Positions 1 to 8,539 of a DNA stretch of 64,000 nucleotides are shown here, piece after piece. The translations under genes were made by a program, and so were the position numbers. Position 1 is the first letter of the stretch, and each line of letters begins with the position of its first letter. Origin of the DNA: Chryseobacterium contaminans (lineage in GTDB: Bacteria; Bacteroidota; Bacteroidia; Flavobacteriales; Weeksellaceae); assembly GCF_001684955.1 (NCBI RefSeq), contig NZ_MAYF01000112.1:40414-104413 (forward strand), given 5' to 3'. The notes beneath the pieces are model-generated. The model did not search any database. It was not told the DNA's origin and worked only from the letters and a program-made list of their open reading frames with translations.

Positions 1-759
1 AATCTCATTTCTGAATGCTTTACCAATCTGTGCAATACCGAAAGGAAGTTTATGACGTGAAGTTTTTTGAACGTTTAGGAAGTTAACAAAAATACCCTGT
101 GCTGTTTCCGGTCTAAGATAAAGGTCCATAGCGCTGTCTGCAGAAGCACCAAGCTTAGTTCCAAACATCAAGTTGAACTGTCTTACTTCCGTCCAGTTTT
201 TAGAACCTGTATCCGGATCAGCAATTTCAAGCTCTTCAATTAATGCTTTTACATCAGCAAGGTCTTCATTTTCTAAAGATTTTGCCAGCCTTGAAAGAAT
301 AGCCTCTCTTTTTGCTCTGTAATCAATAATTTTTTGATTGGTCGCAACAAACTGATCTTTATCGAAAGCCTCTCCGAATCTCTTCGCAGCTTTTTCGATT
401 TCTTTATTCTCTTTATCTTCAATTTTAGCGCAGTAGTCTTCAATTAAAACGTCTGCTCTGAAACGTTTTTTAGAATCTTTATTATCAATCAATGGATCGT
501 TGAAAGCGTCTACGTGGCCTGATGCCTTCCATGTTGTTGGGTGCATAAGGATCGCCGAATCAATACCCACAATATTTTCGTTAAGCTGTACCATAGCTTT
601 CCACCAGTATTGTTTGATATTATTTTTAAGTTCAGCTCCGTTCTGTCCATAATCATAAACAGCGGATAAACCATCATAGATCTCACTGGAAGGGAAAATA
701 AATCCGTATTCTTTAGCGTGAGAAATTACTTTCTTGAAAACATCTTCTTGCTTTGCCAT
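1..759 (-). CDS. glyS: Glycyl-tRNA synthetase, N-terminal part (cut by window edge)
   Basis: This class II synthetase charges tRNA-Gly in the cytoplasm. Only the first 253 codons are inside the window, and the frame stays open to base 1. The protein starts MAKQEDVFKK and has the N-terminal signatures of the single-chain (alpha2) type: YGFIFPSSEIYDG, WWKAMVQ, IVGIDSAILMHP, SGHVDAFNDP, then RPETAQGIFVNF (motif 2 region) and AQIGKAFRNEI. This is the dimeric type, not the two-gene glyQ/glyS form of Escherichia coli. The ATG at 757-759 is the chosen start. A TATTTTTG box lies upstream at 781-788 on the minus strand and fits the flavobacterial -7 element, but I see no well-spaced -33 TTG. Confidence 0.95.
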   Translation of the reverse strand, partial: MAKQEDVFKKVISHAKEYGFIFPSSEIYDGLSAVYDYGQNGAELKNNIKQYWWKAMVQLNENIVGIDSAILMHPTTWKASGHVDAFNDPLIDNKDSKKRFRADVLIEDYCAKIEDKENKEIEKAAKRFGEAFDKDQFVATNQKIIDYRAKREAILSRLAKSLENEDLADVKALIEELEIADPDTGSKNWTEVRQFNLMFGTKLGASADSAMDLYLRPETAQGIFVNFLNVQKTSRHKLPFGIAQIGKAFRNEI

Positions 760-862
760 AATTTTTTTACGTCTGATGTGCAAAAATATGAATTTGGATT
801 CCAAAATCATGAAATTCAACAAAAAAAGCTATTAATAATCCTTCAAATCCTTTCATTTTCAT

Positions 863-979
863 TTATTAGGAGCCGGAAACCTGCTTTCGCTACTCGCTTT
901 TTCTGAGTTTCGGCGACGGCAAAGCCGCCGCCGAAACTCAGAAAAGAGCTCAAACACGCCGCTCAATCAGGGCTAATAA
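863..979. repeat. GC-rich palindromic (REP-like) intergenic element
   Basis: Most of the 327-base gap between glyS and truC is one structured element. At its centre is a near-perfect hairpin: arms 899-920 and 924-945, 22 bases each with one mismatch, and loop AAA. This is unusually GC-rich for its surroundings. Around it are non-palindromic flanks and an outer short inverted repeat, TTATTAG (863-869) and CTAATAA (973-979). A weaker hairpin-like stretch follows at 981-1008. The GCTTTCGCTACTCGCTTTT flank and the AAGAGCTCAAAC flank resemble intergenic elements I recall from Chryseobacterium and Flavobacterium genomes; this is memory, not a search. The gap separates divergently transcribed genes, so the element is not a simple terminator. 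Confidence 0.75.
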
Positions 980-1074
980 ATCTAAGGGATTTTTGAAACC
1001 CCGTTAGATTTAGAACATTCAGCCATTAAACTCTGAAGGTTTCCATCCGAAATAAGAATCCGTAGAAAAATCTC

Positions 1075-1082
1075 TACTTTTG
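1075..1082 (+). promoter_or_regulatory. Candidate -7 box of truC
   Basis: TACTTTTG matches the flavobacterial -7 consensus TAnnTTTG and ends four bases before the truC ATG, so the transcript would be almost leaderless. No -33 TTG at the usual spacing was found, so this is a weak call. Confidence 0.3.
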
Positions 1083-1086
1083 CACC

Positions 1087-1782
1087 ATGTTAGAAATTCT
1101 TTATCGTGACGAGCATATTATTGCGATCAACAAACCCAGCGGATTATTGGTTCATAAATCCTTTTATGCTGGAGAAGCCGACACTTATGCTATTCAGGAG
1201 CTGAGGAAACAGATTGGGCAGAAAGTGTATCCTGTGCATCGTTTAGACCGTAAAACTTCGGGGGTTTTATTGTTTACCTTAGATAAAGATACGCTTAGAA
1301 TAATGAGTGAGTATTTTGCTACCAGAGAAGTTGAAAAAAAATATATTGCTATTCTGAGAGGTTGGGCAAAAGAAGAAGAAACCATCGATTACGACTTGGT
1401 TAATGAAAATGAAGTCAAGCAAAATGCCATTACTTATTATCATCTATTGCAAAAATCCGAAATCGATTTACCCTTTTTAAAACATCAGACTTCAAGATAC
1501 TGTTTAGTGGAAGCGATTCCTGAAACAGGTCGGTTTCATCAGCTGAGAAAACACTTTAAACATATTTTACATCCGATTTTAGGTTGCCGAAAACATGGTT
1601 GTAATAAACAGAATAAGTTGTGGCTTCAAACATTTGGGATCAACAAAATGACGCTTCATGCCCATCAATTAATTTTCAATCATCCTATTTCTAATGAAAG
1701 AATTACCGTGAATGCCACTATAGATGAAGATTTCAAAAGAGTAGGAGATATTCTGAAATTTGATTTAAGTCAGTATTCTTAA
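1087..1782 (+). CDS. truC: TruC-type tRNA pseudouridine synthase (RluA family)
   Basis: A 231-residue RluA/RsuA-superfamily pseudouridine synthase. The catalytic motif HRLDRKTSG is at about residues 51-59, with the catalytic Asp at position 54. The N-terminal LYRDEHIIAINKPSGLLVH and the later ETGRFHQLRKH segment are typical of TruC, which modifies U65 in some tRNAs. There is no S4 domain, as expected for TruC and unlike RluC or RluD. The length is slightly shorter than the Escherichia coli protein. The exact RNA target cannot be read from the sequence, since RluA-family members share these motifs. It stands alone between the palindromic element and pyrD. Confidence 0.87.
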   Translation: MLEILYRDEHIIAINKPSGLLVHKSFYAGEADTYAIQELRKQIGQKVYPVHRLDRKTSGVLLFTLDKDTLRIMSEYFATREVEKKYIAILRGWAKEEETIDYDLVNENEVKQNAITYYHLLQKSEIDLPFLKHQTSRYCLVEAIPETGRFHQLRKHFKHILHPILGCRKHGCNKQNKLWLQTFGINKMTLHAHQLIFNHPISNERITVNATIDEDFKRVGDILKFDLSQYS

Positions 1783-1875
1783 TTGATAATCAGATGTTTT
1801 CTACCTTATAGATGCTATAAATCAAACAATTTTATAAAATATCATAGGTTAATCTACCATTAATTTTAAAATGAG

Positions 1876-1883
1876 TAATTTTG
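1876..1883 (+). promoter_or_regulatory. Candidate -7 box of pyrD
   Basis: TAATTTTG matches TAnnTTTG and lies 15 bases before the pyrD ATG. No convincing -33 TTG is visible. Confidence 0.35.
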
Positions 1884-1898
1884 TAAAACTTTTTTTCA

Positions 1899-2936
1899 AT
1901 GTACAAATCGCTCATTCGTCCAATTCTTTTCAAATTTGATCCCGAAGAAGTGCATCATTTTACTTTTTCGATGTTAAAGAATTTTGGATTTCTTACTAAA
2001 TTATTTTCCCCAAAACCTATTGAAGACAAACGTCTGGAAAGAGAAGTTTTCGGATTAAAATTTAAAAATCCTGTAGGGCTGGCGGCTGGTTTTGATAAAA
2101 ATGCAGTATTGTTCAACGAATTGGGAGATTTAGGGTTCGGATTTGTAGAAATCGGGACGGTGACTCCAAGAGCTCAGGCAGGAAATCCTAAGAAAAGGCT
2201 ATTCCGTCTTATTGAAGATGGTGGAATCATCAACAGAATGGGGTTCAATAATGATGGTCTTCAGGCTGCTATTGAAAAACTGAAATCCAACAAAGGAAAA
2301 ATTATCATTGGTGGAAACATCGGGAAAAATACGGATACCCAACCTGAAAACTATACACAGGATTATCTGGATTGTTTTGAAGGGCTACATCCCCATGTAG
2401 ATTATTTTGTGCTGAATGTAAGCTGTCCGAATGTAGGAAGCCATGCTAAACTGGAAGATGTAGAATACCTTCGTGAGCTGATTACGGAAGTAAAGAAAAT
2501 AAACCAGTCGAAATCTGTACAGAAACCGATACTCCTTAAAATTGCTCCGGATCTTAATCATACTCAGCTAGATGAAATTGTAGAACTGATTGCAGAAACA
2601 AAAATAGATGGAGTGATTGTTTCCAATACTTCTGTAAACAGAGAAGGACTGAAAACACCTCCAGAAATTTTAGAGCAAATAGGAAACGGAGGATTAAGCG
2701 GAAAACCTATTCGTGAGAGAAGTACAAAAATGATCAAATACCTTTCTGATAAAAGTAACAGGGCATTCCCGATCATTGGAGTAGGAGGAATCCATTCAGC
2801 AAAAGATGCTATTGAAAAATTAGATGCAGGAGCAAGTCTGGTTCAGTTATATACCGGATTTATTTATGAAGGTCCGGAATTGATTAACGAAATCAATAAA
2901 GAGATTTTAAAAAGAGCAAGCAGATTGCCAAGATAA
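1899..2936 (+). CDS. pyrD: Dihydroorotate dehydrogenase (quinone), class 2
   Basis: This flavoprotein oxidises dihydroorotate to orotate at the membrane, using quinone, in pyrimidine synthesis. The 345-residue length and the start [23 protein letters not shown] match the class 2 N-terminal membrane-associating helices. FMN-barrel motifs follow in order: [45 protein letters not shown] with Ser175 at the position of the class 2 catalytic serine, [16 protein letters not shown], and [13 protein letters not shown]. The ATG at 1899 gives a start that aligns with known PyrD proteins. A strong terminator follows five bases after the stop. Confidence 0.96.
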   Translation: MYKSLIRPILFKFDPEEVHHFTFSMLKNFGFLTKLFSPKPIEDKRLEREVFGLKFKNPVGLAAGFDKNAVLFNELGDLGFGFVEIGTVTPRAQAGNPKKRLFRLIEDGGIINRMGFNNDGLQAAIEKLKSNKGKIIIGGNIGKNTDTQPENYTQDYLDCFEGLHPHVDYFVLNVSCPNVGSHAKLEDVEYLRELITEVKKINQSKSVQKPILLKIAPDLNHTQLDEIVELIAETKIDGVIVSNTSVNREGLKTPPEILEQIGNGGLSGKPIRERSTKMIKYLSDKSNRAFPIIGVGGIHSAKDAIEKLDAGASLVQLYTGFIYEGPELINEINKEILKRASRLPR

Positions 2937-2940
2937 ATAT

Positions 2941-2962
2941 AAAGAGACCATGAGGTCTCTTT
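2941..2962 (+). terminator. Rho-independent terminator of pyrD
   Basis: AAAGAGACC and GGTCTCTTT form a perfect 9-bp stem with loop ATGA, followed by a T tract. It may also serve the convergent lipoprotein gene. Confidence 0.9.
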
Positions 2963-3110
2963 TTTGTTTTAGTCACACGAATCCACGAATATTTTTATTT
3001 ATAGAATAATGGAAGAGAAAAAAGCTTCATTACTGACTGCCATTCTATGTAGGCTCATAATTATCAGCTAAAACATTCTGGCAATAAAAAGATGGTTTCG
3101 AGGGACCTGC

Positions 3111-4004
3111 TTATTTTGACTTTGTAGCAGATGCATTTTTGATATCAACAGTTAGTGTATAAGCCGGAGAAGAATCCGATTTTCTTATTTTATACTGTAT
3201 CGTTTTACCATCCTTTGATTTTGTCTGGGTAGTGTCATATATATTTTCCATACAGCTTTCAGTAAGAAATTCCTCGTAGCGCTTATAATTCCAGTCTTTG
3301 GTAAAATACAGAACCCTGTAGCCTTTTTCACCTTCGCTGGCTCCACATCTTCCGCATGCATTAAGGTTGGAAGAGTGGTCAAAGTATAATAAAACCCGGT
3401 TTCCTTTTTCCCCGGAAATATAAGAGACCAGTTCATTTCCGCCATAGAGATTAATCACATCAAAAGTGTTGATTCTTTTGTTATTGGGTAAAGCCAGGTA
3501 ATTATTATAGCGATAAATCATATCATTACCAGTAAATAACTTTGCTGGCTGAGCTTTATCTTTATTCTTAAGATAAAAACTTCCGGAAATAGGGTTCTTC
3601 TCAGTTTGATCCTGTCCAAATAAGATAGTTTCCTTTGGAACAAGAGCTTTTACAATTTCAGCTACTTTTTCAACATCCTGAGGAGAGTTGATCCTTTCTT
3701 TAAATTGCTTAGAAATCTGTTGATGTTTAGATCCGAAATTATATAATGACAGCTTTCCATAATCATAAAGTCCGGTTAGAGGAATTTTTTTCTGATATTT
3801 ATCGTAATAATACCAGCCTTCTACAAAATGCTGATATAAATTGCAGTCCGGAATACCATCATAATGAAGCTGTAAGGTAACAGGAACTCCTGCAATTTCT
3901 CCTTTAAAGATCTGGGAAGAATCCGTAATTTGCTTTAATTCAACTTTCTGGCAGAAGAAAAAGGTCAGGCTGAAGGATAGCAATAGTATGAAAATCTTTT
4001 TCAT
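3111..4004 (-). CDS. Putative lipoprotein of unknown function
   Basis: 297 residues with an N-terminal signal (MKKIFILLLSFSLTFFFC) ending in a Cys that could be lipidated, although three Phe before the Cys make a poor lipobox. I do not recognise the family. The mature part is rich in Tyr and Lys and contains GRCGASEGEKGYRVLYFTKD near residues 226-245 and a C-terminal strand-rich stretch. It is likely a periplasmic or membrane-anchored protein. The stop of the DUF445 gene lies 17 bases upstream on the same strand, so the two are probably cotranscribed. Confidence 0.6.
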   Translation of the reverse strand: MKKIFILLLSFSLTFFFCQKVELKQITDSSQIFKGEIAGVPVTLQLHYDGIPDCNLYQHFVEGWYYYDKYQKKIPLTGLYDYGKLSLYNFGSKHQQISKQFKERINSPQDVEKVAEIVKALVPKETILFGQDQTEKNPISGSFYLKNKDKAQPAKLFTGNDMIYRYNNYLALPNNKRINTFDVINLYGGNELVSYISGEKGNRVLLYFDHSSNLNACGRCGASEGEKGYRVLYFTKDWNYKRYEEFLTESCMENIYDTTQTKSKDGKTIQYKIRKSDSSPAYTLTVDIKNASATKSK

Positions 4005-4021
4005 GGCTGGATATTGCTGTT

Positions 4022-5266
4022 TTATATAAAAAAGTGAGCAATGGTATAGATCATTAATCCAACCAGTCCGCCAACCAAAGTTCCGTTAACACGGATAAAC
4101 TGAAGATCTTTTCCTACTTCCAGTTCCAGTTTTTCACTCAGTTCTTTACCCTGCCAATTTCCTACAGTCGTACTGATGAGGTTTCCGAATTGATGAGTAT
4201 TTTTCAGAATATATTTATAAGCCGTTACCCGAACCCAATGATCAATTTTATTCTGAAGGTTTTCATCTGTTTTTAGATTTTGTGAAAACTCATTCAGGTT
4301 TTTGGAAAGGTAATTTTTTAATGCAGAATGGTCTTCCTGAAGTTCTTTCATCAGTGTTTTCTTGATAGAAACCCAAATATCATTGGAATATTCACCCAGC
4401 TTATCATTTTTAAGAAGCCCGTTTTTAATGGTTTTAAATTCCTCATCCCATTTAGGGTCTTCCTTAAGATCAACAGAAAACTCATGAATTTTTTGAGTGA
4501 TTAAAGCCCTTACCTCATGTTCCGGATTTTCTTCTATTTCTTTAAAAAAATCAGATAGCCCATCCGCAATCTTATCTGCAATTTTATTGTCAACAAAGGA
4601 TGGAATGAAAGAATAGCTTCCTTTTTTCACCCTATCCTTAATCATCTCATCATTTTGAATAATGTATTCTTTAATCTGTTTTGAAAGGTTGGTAATAATC
4701 CTTTGATGATCATTTTTTTCCAGAATATAGTTAATTCCGTTGCCCACCACTTTGTTCAGCTTGATGTCATCAGTCATTTCCGATACTTTTTTACTGATAA
4801 ACTGACTTACCGTAGAATCATCAAGTTTATTGAGAATATCAAGCACAATATCCGAGAGATTTCGGATCAGAATATCCTGGTTTTTTTCCTTGGCAAGCCA
4901 TTCTCCTGCAAAACCGGAAATCTTTATTTTTTGAATGTACGGCCGTATATTTTGAGGCGAAAGAAAATTGCTCACTACAAAATTTCCCAGGTTATCGCCG
5001 AGCTTTTGCTTACTGTTTTCAATAAGGTTCGTATGAGGAATGGGAAGTCCGAGAGGATGACGAAATAAGGCAGTAACCGCAAACCAATCGGCCAAAGCAC
5101 CTACCATGGCTGCTTCTGCAAAAGCACGCACATAGCCAATCCAATGAGAGGAATCAGACTTTTGCATAATGGTTGTCACAATGAAAATAAGAGCCATAAG
5201 AACAAAGAGTCCGGTGGCAAATGCTTTATATTTTCTAAGCTGTTTTCTTTTTGCTTCGTCATTCAT
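4022..5266 (-). CDS. DUF445 family membrane protein (YjiN-like)
   Basis: About 414 residues from the preferred ATG at 5266. A longer frame exists, but it needs a GTG at 5326 and adds 20 residues with no family counterpart. The MNDEAKRKQLRKYKAFATG start resembles YjiN. One membrane segment follows (about residues 16-34), then the family hallmark WIGYVRAFAEAAMVGALADWFAVTALFRHPLG with IPHTNLI. A long helical, probably periplasmic region follows, with a final C-terminal membrane segment (VGGLVGLMIYTIAHFF). The function of the family is not established. It is the upstream partner of the lipoprotein gene at 3111-4004. Confidence 0.85.
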   Translation of the reverse strand: MNDEAKRKQLRKYKAFATGLFVLMALIFIVTTIMQKSDSSHWIGYVRAFAEAAMVGALADWFAVTALFRHPLGLPIPHTNLIENSKQKLGDNLGNFVVSNFLSPQNIRPYIQKIKISGFAGEWLAKEKNQDILIRNLSDIVLDILNKLDDSTVSQFISKKVSEMTDDIKLNKVVGNGINYILEKNDHQRIITNLSKQIKEYIIQNDEMIKDRVKKGSYSFIPSFVDNKIADKIADGLSDFFKEIEENPEHEVRALITQKIHEFSVDLKEDPKWDEEFKTIKNGLLKNDKLGEYSNDIWVSIKKTLMKELQEDHSALKNYLSKNLNEFSQNLKTDENLQNKIDHWVRVTAYKYILKNTHQFGNLISTTVGNWQGKELSEKLELEVGKDLQFIRVNGTLVGGLVGLMIYTIAHFFI

Positions 5267-5452
5267 ATTCTCAAATTTACTAAATTTGGTTATCAAATCA
5301 TCCAATATTTGAACCACAAAAGGCACAGGAGTTTTATTTGAAGAACTTTAGAGTAGTTAAGGAGGTTCAACATGATGTCTCATAAGTACTTTTTAAACTT
5401 AAGTGTTTTTAAATATACCATCACTTGTAGTAAGAAATACATATTAAAATTT

Positions 5453-5983
5453 ATGATGAGATTTTTAGTTTCACTCATTATATTAATTATTCTGCAAGGA
5501 TGTACACAGAAACAGCAACCTATTAAAATAACTTCTATGGAAAATACAGAAGCAAAAAACAATCCATATTACTCAAGAACTGATACTACAAAACTGAATA
5601 TCTCTAATGAAGAATGGAAGAGAATTCTGGCTCCGGATCTTTATGCAATTTCAAGAGAAGCGGCTACCGAAAGAGCTTTTACCGGGAAATATAACGATTT
5701 CGATGAGCTAGGAGATTATTATTGCGCCGTTTGTGGCAATCACTTATTTCGTTCCACTTCCAAATTTGCAAGCAGCTGTGGCTGGCCAAGTTTTTTTGAG
5801 GCGGATAAAGAAGGCGTATATTATAAAAGAGATACTACTTATGGAATGGAAAGAGTAGAAGTGCTTTGCAAAAGATGTGACTCTCATTTAGGACATGTGT
5901 TTGATGATGGTCCAAAACCTACAGGATTGAGGTATTGCATGAATTCTATCAGCCTGGAATTTGTTGGAGATTCTCAAAAATAA
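5453..5983 (+). CDS. msrB: Peptide-methionine (R)-S-oxide reductase, lipoprotein form
   Basis: MsrB reduces methionine-R-sulfoxide in damaged proteins. The frame is open from 5372, but the start at 5453 is preferred because it places a signal peptide first (MMRFLVSLIILIILQGC) with a lipobox, giving an exported, lipid-anchored enzyme of 176 residues. The MsrB domain has both zinc-binding CxxC pairs (CAVC, CKRC), the WPSFFEA motif, HLGHVFDDGP, and the catalytic Cys in GLRYCMNS at about residue 162. All catalytic features are present. It stands alone between divergent DUF445 and the L,D-transpeptidase gene. Confidence 0.92.
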   Translation: MMRFLVSLIILIILQGCTQKQQPIKITSMENTEAKNNPYYSRTDTTKLNISNEEWKRILAPDLYAISREAATERAFTGKYNDFDELGDYYCAVCGNHLFRSTSKFASSCGWPSFFEADKEGVYYKRDTTYGMERVEVLCKRCDSHLGHVFDDGPKPTGLRYCMNSISLEFVGDSQK

Positions 5984-6073
5984 TGAGCTTTATTTCACAG
6001 AATCAGGACGTTAAAGTTTCTTAAATTCAGTTAAACTTTTTAGACTTATAAGTGGCTGGTAACTATGTTTTTA

Positions 6074-6081
6074 TAATTTTG
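6074..6081 (+). promoter_or_regulatory. Candidate -7 box of the L,D-transpeptidase gene
   Basis: TAATTTTG matches the flavobacterial -7 consensus and lies 31 bases before the ATG. A -33 TTG at normal spacing is not obvious. Confidence 0.4.
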
Positions 6082-6112
6082 CCCCACTAATTTGGTACTA
6101 ATATATTATTGA

Positions 6113-6871
6113 ATGAAAGGATTTTATGGCGTAATAGGCCTTGTTTACATGGTGACGACTTCATTCTACATTTCTCCAAGAGCAGTGGTGAAGAATGAAA
6201 ACATCAGCATAACAAAGACGGAAAGAGTAACTGACACGAAATCTGAGAAGAATGCTACTACAGCAGTATCTTCATCAGAAGCACTATACAAATCAATTGA
6301 ATTTGATCCTGAACATGAACTGAACTATGAAGTCTTCTCTAAAGCATTAACAGGATTCGAAAATCTAAAGAAAGCAGGATTGCTTACTGATGAATCGCAT
6401 TTATTAACCGTTTGCGATTTTTCTATGTCTTCCAATACCAAAAGACTTTGGGTGATTGATCTTAATGATAAAAAAGTATTGTTCAACTCACTGGTAGCCC
6501 ACGGTAAAAATACAGGCGAAGAATTTGCCACGAATTTTTCTAACACGGAAAGTTCGCGACAGAGCAGCATGGGATTTTATATCACGGATGCAACGTACCA
6601 GGGAGACAATGGGTATTCATTAAGATTATTGGGAATGGATAAAGGGTTCAATGATGCAGCGTATAGAAGAGCCATCGTAATGCATGGAGCAGATTATGTA
6701 AGTGAAACATTTGCAGCAGTGCATAAAAGAATCGGAAGAAGCTGGGGATGTCCGGCAGTTCCCAGAGAGCTCTCGCAAGCTATGATTAATACAATTAAAG
6801 GGAGAAATTTATTATTTATCTATTACCCTGATCAGAATTATCTTTCCTCCTCGGAATGGTTAAAAGCATAA
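6113..6871 (+). CDS. Murein L,D-transpeptidase catalytic-domain protein
   Basis: A 252-residue exported protein of the YkuD_2-type family common in Bacteroidetes. It starts with a hydrophobic signal (MKGFYGVIGLVYMVTTSFYI). The catalytic core contains VMHGADYV (His191) and IGRSWGCPAV, where Cys213 is the expected nucleophile. These fit an enzyme that forms 3-3 cross-links in peptidoglycan or attaches proteins to it. The substrate is not shown by the sequence. It is a single-gene transcript: a -7-like box lies upstream and a terminator starts one base after the stop. Confidence 0.87.
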   Translation: MKGFYGVIGLVYMVTTSFYISPRAVVKNENISITKTERVTDTKSEKNATTAVSSSEALYKSIEFDPEHELNYEVFSKALTGFENLKKAGLLTDESHLLTVCDFSMSSNTKRLWVIDLNDKKVLFNSLVAHGKNTGEEFATNFSNTESSRQSSMGFYITDATYQGDNGYSLRLLGMDKGFNDAAYRRAIVMHGADYVSETFAAVHKRIGRSWGCPAVPRELSQAMINTIKGRNLLFIYYPDQNYLSSSEWLKA

Positions 6872-6872
6872 G

Positions 6873-6899
6873 AAAAAGCAGTCGAGCAGGCTGCTTTTT
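6873..6899 (+). terminator. Rho-independent terminator of the L,D-transpeptidase gene
   Basis: AAAAAGCAG pairs with CTGCTTTTT across a 9-base loop and is followed by more T residues. Confidence 0.85.
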
Positions 6900-7059
6900 T
6901 TGTTCAGAACACTGATATTTGGTTTGATAATGAATAAACTTTCTATAATTGTTGTAAATCTAAAGAAATCTGTGGTTAATAAAAAAGTGTCTTATCAAAT
7001 AGATTGTGCCAGTAAGTATAAAATCTGTATGATCAGTTCAATCAGCAAGAGAAAATAAA

Positions 7060-7085
7060 AATCCCTATGCAGAAGCACAGGGATT
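7060..7085 (-). terminator. Rho-independent terminator of fabF
   Basis: Read on the minus strand, AATCCCTGTGC and GCATAGGGATT form an 11-bp stem with one G-U pair and loop TTCT, followed by TTTTATTTT. It lies 21 bases past the fabF stop. Confidence 0.88.
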
Positions 7086-7106
7086 AAAATATCTTTATTT
7101 CAGAAA

Positions 7107-8348
7107 CTAGCTGAACTTTTTGAATACCAGAGTCGCATTATGCCCTCCAAAACCAAAGGCATTACTCAAAGCAAAATTGATTTCTTTTTCCTTAGCTTCC
7201 CCGAATACAATATTAATATCTTTAGGTATACTCTCATCAATATTGTGAAGATTGATGGTTGGCGGAATAATACCATTCTGAATAGCTTTAATAGATAGAA
7301 TAGCTTCAACGGCTCCTGCAGCTCCTAATAAATGCCCGGTCATTGATTTTGTGGCACTGATATCAAGGTTTTTGCTTCCTTTAAAAGCATTGTTAATAGC
7401 TTTTAATTCAATTAAATCCCCTAGCGGAGTAGAAGTAGCGTGTGGGTTAATATAATCTATATCTTCCATATTGGCACCTGCTTCTTTTACAGCGATCTGC
7501 ATAGCTTTAATAGCCCCAACACCTTCCGGATGAGGCGCCGTCATGTGATAGGCATCCGCAGTCATGGCAGCTCCAGCTAATTCAGCATAGATTTTTGCTC
7601 CTCTGGCTACAGCATGCTCATATTCTTCAAGGACCAAGGCTCCTGCTCCTTCTCCCATTACAAAACCATCTCTGTCTGCATCATAAGGACGGCTGGCTGT
7701 TGTAAAATCATCATTTCTGGTAGACATGGCTTTCATAATAGAAAATCCGCCTATTGAAGCCGGAGTAATAGCCGCTTCAGAACCACCACTGATGATTACT
7801 TTTGCCTTTCCAAGACGGATGTAGTTGAAAGCATCCATCAATGCTGTATTTCCCGTTGCACAGGCAGAAACTGTTGTATAATTAATTCCCTGAAGTCCAT
7901 ATTTCATAGAGATCATTCCCGAAGCCATATTGGCAATAAACTTAGGAACAAAGAAGGGATTAAAACGTGGTGTACCATCGCCATTAGCAAAATCCATTAC
8001 TTCCTTTTCAAAAGTCCACATTCCGCCTTGTCCTGTTCCCCAGATGACTCCGGAATCGAAAGGATCCATATTTTCAAGATCTAATCCTGAATCCTGTATG
8101 GCTTCTGCTGAAGCGTACATTGCATATTGCGTAAAAAGATCACTTCTTTTGATTTCGTTGTGGGTAAGATGTAGCTTTGGATCAAAGCCTTTCACTTCAC
8201 AGGCAAAATGTACCTTAAACTTTTCTGAATCGAAATGAGTGATTAGCCCTGCTCCGCTAGCTCCGTTAATGCTGTTGTGCCAAAATTCTTCGACATTATT
8301 TCCCAAGGGTGTCACTGCTCCCAATCCTGTAATGACAACTCTTTTCAT
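7107..8348 (-). CDS. fabF: Beta-ketoacyl-ACP synthase II
   Basis: 413 residues, the normal KAS II length. It condenses acyl-ACP with malonyl-ACP in fatty-acid elongation. The Cys-His-His triad is present: Cys163 in VSACATGN, His in NPHATSTPLGD, and His in KSMTGHLLGAAGAVEA. The start MKRVVITGLGAVTPLG and end FGFGGHNATLVF are classic. No acpP gene is adjacent; instead a thiolase and a TetR regulator lie upstream on the same strand, 191 bases away. So this may be a second, specialised copy and not the housekeeping one. That is inference. Confidence 0.92.
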   Translation of the reverse strand: MKRVVITGLGAVTPLGNNVEEFWHNSINGASGAGLITHFDSEKFKVHFACEVKGFDPKLHLTHNEIKRSDLFTQYAMYASAEAIQDSGLDLENMDPFDSGVIWGTGQGGMWTFEKEVMDFANGDGTPRFNPFFVPKFIANMASGMISMKYGLQGINYTTVSACATGNTALMDAFNYIRLGKAKVIISGGSEAAITPASIGGFSIMKAMSTRNDDFTTASRPYDADRDGFVMGEGAGALVLEEYEHAVARGAKIYAELAGAAMTADAYHMTAPHPEGVGAIKAMQIAVKEAGANMEDIDYINPHATSTPLGDLIELKAINNAFKGSKNLDISATKSMTGHLLGAAGAVEAILSIKAIQNGIIPPTINLHNIDESIPKDINIVFGEAKEKEINFALSNAFGFGGHNATLVFKKFS

Positions 8349-8539
8349 ATAGTTGATTATTTAAAACTGATTAGATTTCCATGAGGTAAAGTGTATTTAC
8401 CCATGTTTCATTTTACTGCTTTTCTTTATCATTCTGTTTTCCGTTTGCAATATTATCATTTTTCTTTCGCTGCAGACGAATAAACAGGTATATTATTTAT
8501 AGCATAATGAATATTTTTTATATAAAATATAGCTGATAG

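Noticed and set aside
718..906. Short forward ORF across the glyS start
   Set aside because: It overlaps the glyS coding region and the palindromic element and shows no protein features.
2971..2992. CACGAAT-type short direct repeat after pyrD
   Set aside because: Two 7-base copies are too few to distinguish from chance, although the phrase is familiar from related genomes.
5267..5326. Longer DUF445 start at GTG 5326
   Set aside because: The extra 20 residues have no family counterpart, and ATG 5266 aligns with YjiN.
6930..7058. 42-residue ORF after the L,D-transpeptidase terminator
   Set aside because: No promoter or family resemblance, Lys/Ile/Val-rich composition expected by chance in AT-rich DNA, and it runs into the fabF terminator on the opposite strand.
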